Notes under the pieces: generated by a model
What the model was told of the DNA's origin: nothing
The model's input: the letters and a program-made list of their open reading frames with translations, nothing else
Database searches by the model: none
From: Chrysemys picta bellii
Taxonomy: Eukaryota; Chordata; Testudines; Emydidae
DNA: 64,000 bases
Reading direction: 5' to 3'
NCBI RefSeq assembly: GCF_011386835.1
Contig: NC_088801.1
Location: 15,486,824 to 15,550,823 of the forward strand
Position numbers and translations under genes: made by a program
Shown: positions 57,770 through 64,000 of the stretch, in pieces
Numbering within the stretch: the first letter of the stretch is position 1
How the letters are laid out: the number at the start of each line of letters is the position of its first letter

Positions 57770-58437
57770 GGTCACCTGGAAAGATTCGCTGATAGCACTC
57801 CATGCCAAGCCGGGCTGCGCAAACAGGAAGGGGATTTTTAAAATTCCCGGGGAATGTAAAGGGTGGGTCACATGGTTGGTTACCTGAGGCCAGGGCAGTA
57901 GAGTTTGAAATGATGACCAGAGTGGCTAGAACAGGCATTGTGGGATACTGCTGAATAATTCTGGAGGCCATTCACAGCGCATTGGGCGGCCATGCTGGCG
58001 CCGCAGCGCTGCAGCGGCAGCACAATACTCGCTATTCCTCTCAGAGAGGTGGAGTACATGCAGCGCTGCAACCACGGAGATACAGCGCTGCAAATGCCTT
58101 GCCAGTGTGGACGGGGAGTGAGTTACAGCACTGGGGGAGCCTTTACAGCGCTGTAACTTGCAAGTGTAGCCAAGGCCTATAACAGGGTTCAAAAAAGAAC
58201 TAGATAAATTCATAGAGGATAAGGTCCATCAGTGGCTATTATTAGCCAGGATGGGCAGGGATGGTGTGCCTAGACTCTGTTTGTCAGAAGCTAGGAATGG
58301 GGGGCAGGGGATGGATCATTGATGATTATCTGTTCTGTTCATTCCCTTTGAACCACCTGGCATTGGCCTCTATCAGATGACAGGATACTGGGCTAGATGG
58401 ATCTTTGGTCTGACCCAGTATGGCCGTTCTTATTGAT

Positions 58438-61400
58438 AAGTCTCAGATAAGGCTGCTCAAAAACTCTCTCTCAAAACAAAATTTTTCACAAAAGGTTTCT
58501 ACATTCTATGGAAAAAAATCTTGAGGTTTTTGTCAATCCCTCCCCTTGCCCTCAGAAAGAGGTTTTCAGTTTTTTGATGATGCTTCAATACTTTCCATGA
58601 AAACTTGACAAAAACTTGTGTTTTTTATTTTTTAAGAAATTTTTCCAGAGGGGAAAAAAATTACCATTTTTAACCAGCTCTAATATGAGCAGTCATTAAC
58701 ATTTTCCATGCTTCAATTTCAAATGTACATGACAACTAATTCTATTCACAACTTCTACCACATGATGCCATAAACTGTTTATAGTATTACCCAGCTAGAT
58801 GTTGGCTGATAAAAAGAATGCAACATTTTATCTGCAAAATCTGCTAAAAATAATGTTAGCAGTTCAAGATATCTGGAAATTCCCTTTAAATGAATTTGCT
58901 GCCATATGCACTCACATGCATGAGAGAGAATTAATTTGCTTAAAGAAACAAACCAATTTGGGATTATCTGCCTTCTGATGCAGTTTACTTTGGTACTCAA
59001 TGAAAATTAAAAATTCTTACAGATGCATCACTTAATACAAATACTGCTACTTAGGGCATTATGGACATTTTTAAAGAAAAATACATCAAAATGAAACTTG
59101 AATTTCCATAGATATCACATTGCATTATCTCACAGTAGAAGTTAACATGAAATGATGTATTTTCCACAACTTTTAGTGCACATTTTTAAGATATTCATTT
59201 TGGCGTTCACCCAGAAAGTTTTCATCTCCTTCATTTCTCTTTAAAAGGAATAATCAGGGGTTGGTTTTTTTTAAGGATCTGGAAATTTGTAGGTGAACCA
59301 AATATCTGTCCATCTCCATTAAGGTTTTTCTATGGCACTCCTGGCCATAGTATCCAAGGCCCAGAACCACAAAGGTATTTACACTCCTAAATTCCATTAA
59401 AATTAATGGACGTTAGTATCCTAAAAACATTTATGAAGCTGGGAGAAAGCATTTATCTTTTCAGTTCTTGAAATGTTGACTGTTAATCAGTCAATCTGCA
59501 TCTAGGGATGTTTACTTTCCAAGCATCAATCTGTACTCAGCTAAACTGTGCCCACATTTCAGCAATTGGACAAGTATGTTTGAGGTTTACAGTTGGCATG
59601 GTAACTACACCTTTACCTACGACAGATTTAAAAAAAACAACTTTGTTATCTTGAACTTAACCCTGTTCTTTAACATCAAGTCTGGAACATATTGTTGCCC
59701 CTTGGCCCAAGCAGTTAACCAGTATCTGAGGCTTTGCCAGGTTGTTTCCTTTAGGAGGAGAAATTAATTGTGTGAGTTGGTATTTCTCTGGGCATTCATG
59801 TTTATTTATATAGAACATAGAAAAAGTTTGTTCCCCTGAACACAGCCGGAACAACGAACATAGGCCGCTTCCTTGTTGAGAAATCCAAGTTTGTATTTTC
59901 CAAGGAGTCCTGTGCTCCAAGGAGCTCTGTGTCGGCTCCCTGTTAGTGCCATGCTCACTAATGCTTCTTTCGGTCTCTCTTGGTCTCTGATTGCTTTCTC
60001 CTTCTGACCCACACAAACATGGGGCAGCCAATCAATATCCCAGCCCATATGTTTGCCTTTAGTCCCCAGGAAAACCCCTCAGCCCACAGGGCTTGGCTTC
60101 TGCCCAGGCCTTAGCATGCTGGTCAGTGACTTGGATGGTGGTTTCTCTTGTTTCACCCAACACTACCCATAAGGGTATTTAATTACCCCTTCATTTAATC
60201 TAAATAAATCTAAATTTAATCTAAATGAAGGGTGCTAAGAACACCTAGCAACTTCACTACAGGTGTGTAATTACCTATAGATCAAAGCTGCTTGACAGGC
60301 AGCTATTAACACCTTCCAGCATAAAAATTATGAATACTAAGGACACTTAAATTTCTATATCTACTCTTGTAAAAGTGTGGGATTGACCATTTAAAGGATG
60401 GTAGCTCAATATTCAAAGCTCTTTGCCTAGTCCCTACCTATAAACCAGAAATTGATGTATACCCACTTTACATCATAATGTTTTGCTTATGGACTACAAA
60501 CACTCACAACCCACTATTTACCAACACATATAGCTTACAGACACCAAAGCAGGTATCTTCCAGTTCACCAGACCAGAAACTGCAATATTTTGCCTTTTAT
60601 CATCCAGCGACACGACTTTCCATCATACCAACATCCTAATGTGACCACAAATACACATCATATTCTCTATATGCAGAACAGTTTGCTATTAGTCAAAAAA
60701 CCTACAATAAAGTTTGAAGTATTATCAGTCAACTTTTTTTTTAAGCCACAAGGATACAAAAATGGTTAGATACATTAAATTTTCAAGTACCTTTTAAGCA
60801 ATCATAATTAAAAAATGTTTTGACTGATTGCATAGAAAACATGTTCTCAGGTTAAAAACAATATTTTCAGCATAAAACAAAAACCTTCTGAGCAGTTTAA
60901 AGGCTAAGTTATAAGGGTTGCAAAAACATTGAAAATAATTGGAGTAGCATGCACCCTTTAAATCAGAATTTTTTAACTACCAATCAAGTACCAAGAATTT
61001 GACTAATTTTCTTCAAATCTTGTTTAAAAAATGTCCCTTGTCTTAAAAGTGAATCTGGCAAGTGTTTATACCACATTAACTTTCTTAGACACAGTTATGA
61101 GATGATAAAAATAAGTTTTATAAGAAAAGTAGATTGGAGCCTTAACTAGGGATGGAGCACTGTCCATAATTAATTATGAAGACTTGACTATGGCTGTATA
61201 TTGCAGCTCACTGACATGGCCTGAACATCCCTACCCTCCCATCTGGTCAAACAAGGAATGGTTTAAATACTACAGTGTGAAGTCACCACTTAAACAGCAA
61301 ATCAGCTACAGCTGAGGGTCATTTGGGGCGCAGTTATAAGAGAGGTGCCAGAATAGAAGTAGCTTTATTACAGGGGAGAGATACTTTGGGGAGGGAGAAA

Positions 61401-63299
61401 TAGAAACCTTCTCCACCTGATATAGGAAATCCTGAAAACTGGGCTGGTGTTTGCTTAACCCTGCCAGGGTAGGGGGCTACCTACTTTGAAGCCTAGGAAC
61501 AAATAAATAACAACTGCTCTCTGCAGTCACTATCAGAGATTATGGGACTGTTAGACTCATTTCTCCCCAGGTTAGAATACACACTCAAGCCTGCTAGAGA
61601 GGGGAAAACCTGTAGTAAGGAGAGGGCTAATATGGAGAGTATTGCTGAGAATTAGTGAGGAAAGGTCTAAGATCAAGGGAATCTCTGGATACTTGACAAA
61701 GAAATAGGGGAGAGGGGTGGAATTAGTTTTGTGTAATAACATCTGAAGTAAAGAAACTAGGTATTGCCATAAAAAGGGGAACCATGTTGGTTTCTGGAAG
61801 CAAACATATTGAAGTGGATATTGCATGGCACTGTTTTAGTGTTTGGCTTAAAATAAACTTGATGGCTCCATCTGACTATATTACATAGTGTGCTGCTGCC
61901 AGATGGATATCACATATGATGAGTTTCAGATGGTTACATTTATAGTCATGAAGAAGGAATAATAGTACCAATCTACTTATATGAGGATACCAAAGCACCT
62001 TACAAGCATTAATTAGGCTTCGCAACCACTCCAAATACCCTCAGATTGTCATACACTCTGACTTGACGGATACAGAGTTTTGGTATCTAAAGAATTTTTT
62101 TTTCCAGAAGTGACTGGTGAGAGTTGTTATAAGTACAGTCTTGTCAGTATTCAGCACTATGGTACTGAAGGGAGAATATTGCGGCAGCGAACAACAGAAA
62201 CATGAAAGGAAACAAGATCACAGGAGAACAGTGAGGAAATAAAATGCTACTTAGCCTGGCTACAGACTTTGTTTTGCTTTTTTCTGAATCTCTGTACATC
62301 CTACTCAAGTTCAAGCAACTGTCAGTGTTGCAGATGTATCTGCTGAGGGACATATTTAGGGTATCTGGTATTCATCTCTGCTGATTTTAAGCCATCAACT
62401 GGATGATTTGGGGCATCACTCTCACATATCTTTAGTAAAAAGATGGTAGGTGGTTTTCCCATTGTGAATATCAAAGCGGTCTTCTCTGCATCCCTAGTCA
62501 GCCTCATTATTTAAAAAGAAAAAGTGAGATGTTCAACTTTAGCTACACTAAGAAGGTTCCTGCTGTCTTCAGTGCTACTAGTAGCTGTTGTAAGTGCTGA
62601 GTTTGTGCAGGAAAGTTGGGAACGGGGGATCTAAACTCACCCTAATGAGGTTTCCATCTCAGATGGATGTTCCCATCCTAGGAGGTTTGGGATACACAAA
62701 GTTTGGTTAGTATCCAGGCTTTGGGGCATGTGTTTGAATGGAACATTTCAAGATTTACCTCAAGTATGCTTTCCATACATGGGGAGAATGATAATAATTT
62801 TAAATGGCTTACTCTAAATTAAGGAAATAAAGAAAAATTATATAAAATCTCAGTGAGGGAGAAAACAGAGTACAGGATCCTCCATCTTCAATCCCCTCAT
62901 AATCCTAATGAATAGGTAGTCAGATGTCTAACATTTCAAAATGCAATGTACAGGATATGGGATCATAGCTATGTATACCACAATCACAGTTATATTGTAA
63001 TCTTTCTGTTATAAGGAAATGTGATTTCACTTATCAGTGCAGTTTTGATGCTGCAGTCAAATGCCTCCATGGGCTCAACTTTCCAAACAATACATATCTC
63101 AGTTTCTTACTTCTCATTTATTTTGTATTACTGAATGAACTGCCTCAATGGGTTCCCTTTAGCACACTAGACCAAATAATGGCACAGCTTTGCATTGATA
63201 ATCTCTAGGACCTGGATAAGGAATCCCCACTACTACCACATCCAAACCTTGATGGCAGAAACACTCTGCCGATGCAGGGCTGTGGTTGCCCATTCAGTC
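58438..63299. other. AT-rich unique sequence, no gene recognised
   Basis: Almost 4.9 kb with only short frames. Around 59780-60300 the composition changes (GC-richer 59830-60130), with an imperfect internal repeat (TTTAATCTAAATAAATCTAA, then ATTTAATCTAAATGAAGGGT, 60194-60232). A block at 61200-61520 (AGTTATAAGAGAGGTGCCAG, GCTTTATTACAGGGGAGAGA) could be part of an LTR, but I cannot find matching ends. Confidence 0.4.
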
Positions 63300-63955
63300 A
63301 GTAGACTCTGCCTCTGTGGAAGATACTGTACTGGGATCTGTGCTGTTCAGAATATTCATAAGTGATCTGGAAAAGGGGGACAAACAGGTGGTAAAATTTG
63401 CAGGTGTTACAAAACTACTCAAGGTAAAGTCCAAAGCTGACTACGAAGAGCTACAAAGGGTTCTCACTGAACTGGGTGACTGGGCAACAACATGTCAGAT
63501 GAAATTCATTGTTGATAAGTGCAACGTAATGCGCACTGGAAAATATAATCCCAACTATACATCCTCAATGATGTGGTCTAAATTAGCTGTTAGCACTCAA
63601 GAGAGATCTTGGAGTCATCATAGCTGGTTCTGAAAATGTCTGTCAATGTGCAGCAGCAGTGAAAAAAAGCTAACAAGGTTAGGAAGCTAGTGCTACTATA
63701 TAAATCCATTATGAACCATGCATGCAGTTCTGGTTACCCCATCTCAAAAAAGATAGAATTGTAAAAGATACACAAAAAGCAACAAAAAATTATTACAAGT
63801 ATGGTTCTGTATGAGGAGATCACTAGATCATTGCCCTGTTCTGTTCATTCCCTCTGAAGAATCTGGAACTGGCCACTGTTGGAAGACAGGATACTGGGCT
63901 GGATGGACCATTGGTCTGACCTAGTATTGCTATTCTAATATTCTTATAATGGATT
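63300..63955 (+). pseudogene. CR1 LINE fragment: end of reverse transcriptase to 3' end, internally deleted
   Basis: The frame gives GSVLFRIFISDLEKGDKQVV and KFAGVTKLLK (a decayed FADDTK motif C: DD has become GV), then LQRVLTELGDWATTCQMKF and DKCNVMRTGKYNPNY. After further frameshifts come CAAAVKK-like and LYKSIMNHACSSGY-like residues. An internal deletion near 63815-63825 joins the coding part to the 3' tail (TCCCTCTGAAGAATCTGGAA, GGATACTGGGCTGGATGGAC, GACCTAGTATTGCTATTCTA). It is the same CR1 subfamily as at 55.5-58.4 kb, and the catalytic residues are lost. Confidence 0.85.
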
Positions 63956-64000
63956 CATATTGTGACAAATCCACCCCTCACCCTTGCAGTGTAGCTTCTT

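Larger units (their letters stand above)
56093..58177. mobile_element. Complete non-autonomous Harbinger-type element E2, 2085 bp
   Basis: The ends are exact inverted repeats: GGCCTTGGCTACACTTGCA at 56093-56111 and its reverse complement ending at 58177. The flanks are TAA and TAT, a 3-bp target duplication with one change, and the host CR1 sequence is restored when E2 is taken out. E2 carries a spliced MADF gene on the minus strand and a small frame on the + strand inside the MADF intron, but no transposase. CAGCGCTG-type palindromes cluster near the ends. It must have been moved by a transposase in trans. Confidence 0.9.
55550..58437 (+). mobile_element. CR1 LINE 3' part, split by Harbinger E2
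   Basis: The left part (55550-56092) encodes the C-terminal end of CR1 ORF2 in two phases: DLGVIVDSSLKTSTQ and [20 protein letters not shown], then [20 protein letters not shown] and [20 protein letters not shown]. The right part (58178-58437) resumes with ATAACAGGGTTCAAAAAAGA and runs to GACCCAGTATGGCCGTTCTT. With E2 removed the join reads GCCAAGAC-TAT-AACAGGG, as expected for CR1. A 9-bp match CTTATTGAT at 55558-55566 and 58429-58437 might be a target duplication, but CTTAT also resembles the usual CR1 tail. A frameshift lies near 55800. Confidence 0.9.

Noticed and set aside
55558..58437. 9-bp CTTATTGAT as a certain CR1 target duplication
   Set aside because: CTTAT also resembles the normal CR1 3' tail, so the true duplication may be shorter or absent; kept only as a remark.

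Overview
The window looks like ordinary non-coding DNA from a turtle or close sauropsid relative. The repeat families point there: CR1 LINE copies, a tRNA-derived SINE carrying a CR1 3' tail, PIF/Harbinger elements with MADF-type and HARBI1-type genes, and hAT elements starting CAGTGG or CAGGGG. Many old shared-amniote fragments of the MIR type are also present. The background is AT-rich, and open frames longer than about 150 codons occur only inside repeats. I recognise no host gene, tRNA, rRNA or CpG-island promoter. The window is probably intergenic or inside a long intron.

Layout. 1-21.7 kb: mostly unique AT-rich sequence with a MIR-type SINE split by a small DNA transposon (1.4-2.0 kb), a cruciform-forming MITE piece (2.8-3.0 kb), a near-palindromic repeat (10.0-10.2 kb), a SINE (15.1 kb) and short microsatellites. 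21.7-29.5 kb: a decayed L2-like LINE, a CR1 3' end, a hAT MITE with a perfect 8-bp duplication, a second SINE, and a 2.3 kb CR1 on the minus strand. 29.5-38.8 kb: MIR remnants, a possible DIRS-like remnant and MITEs. 38.9-43.3 kb: a large Harbinger element (called E1). 43.3-55.3 kb: a rearranged hAT copy, a hAT copy with a minisatellite core, two probable solo LTRs with target duplications, MITEs and a 68-bp CA repeat. 55.5-58.4 kb: a CR1 copy split by a complete 2.1 kb Harbinger element (E2). 58.4-64 kb: mostly unique sequence, ending in another CR1 fragment.

The most interesting observation concerns E1 and E2. Each carries a MADF (Myb/SANT-like) gene with one intron at the same place and phase. 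Inside that intron, on the opposite strand, each carries a small open frame of about 100 codons. The two small proteins align without gaps over 71 residues with 29 identities counted by eye, although the elements have different termini and E2 has no transposase. This suggests a conserved third, intron-nested antisense gene in these transposons. E1 also has a convergent HARBI1-like transposase on the minus strand, inactivated by a stop, a frameshift and an Asp-to-Asn change at the first catalytic position. Boundaries are by eye; family names rest on motif recognition, not on a database search.
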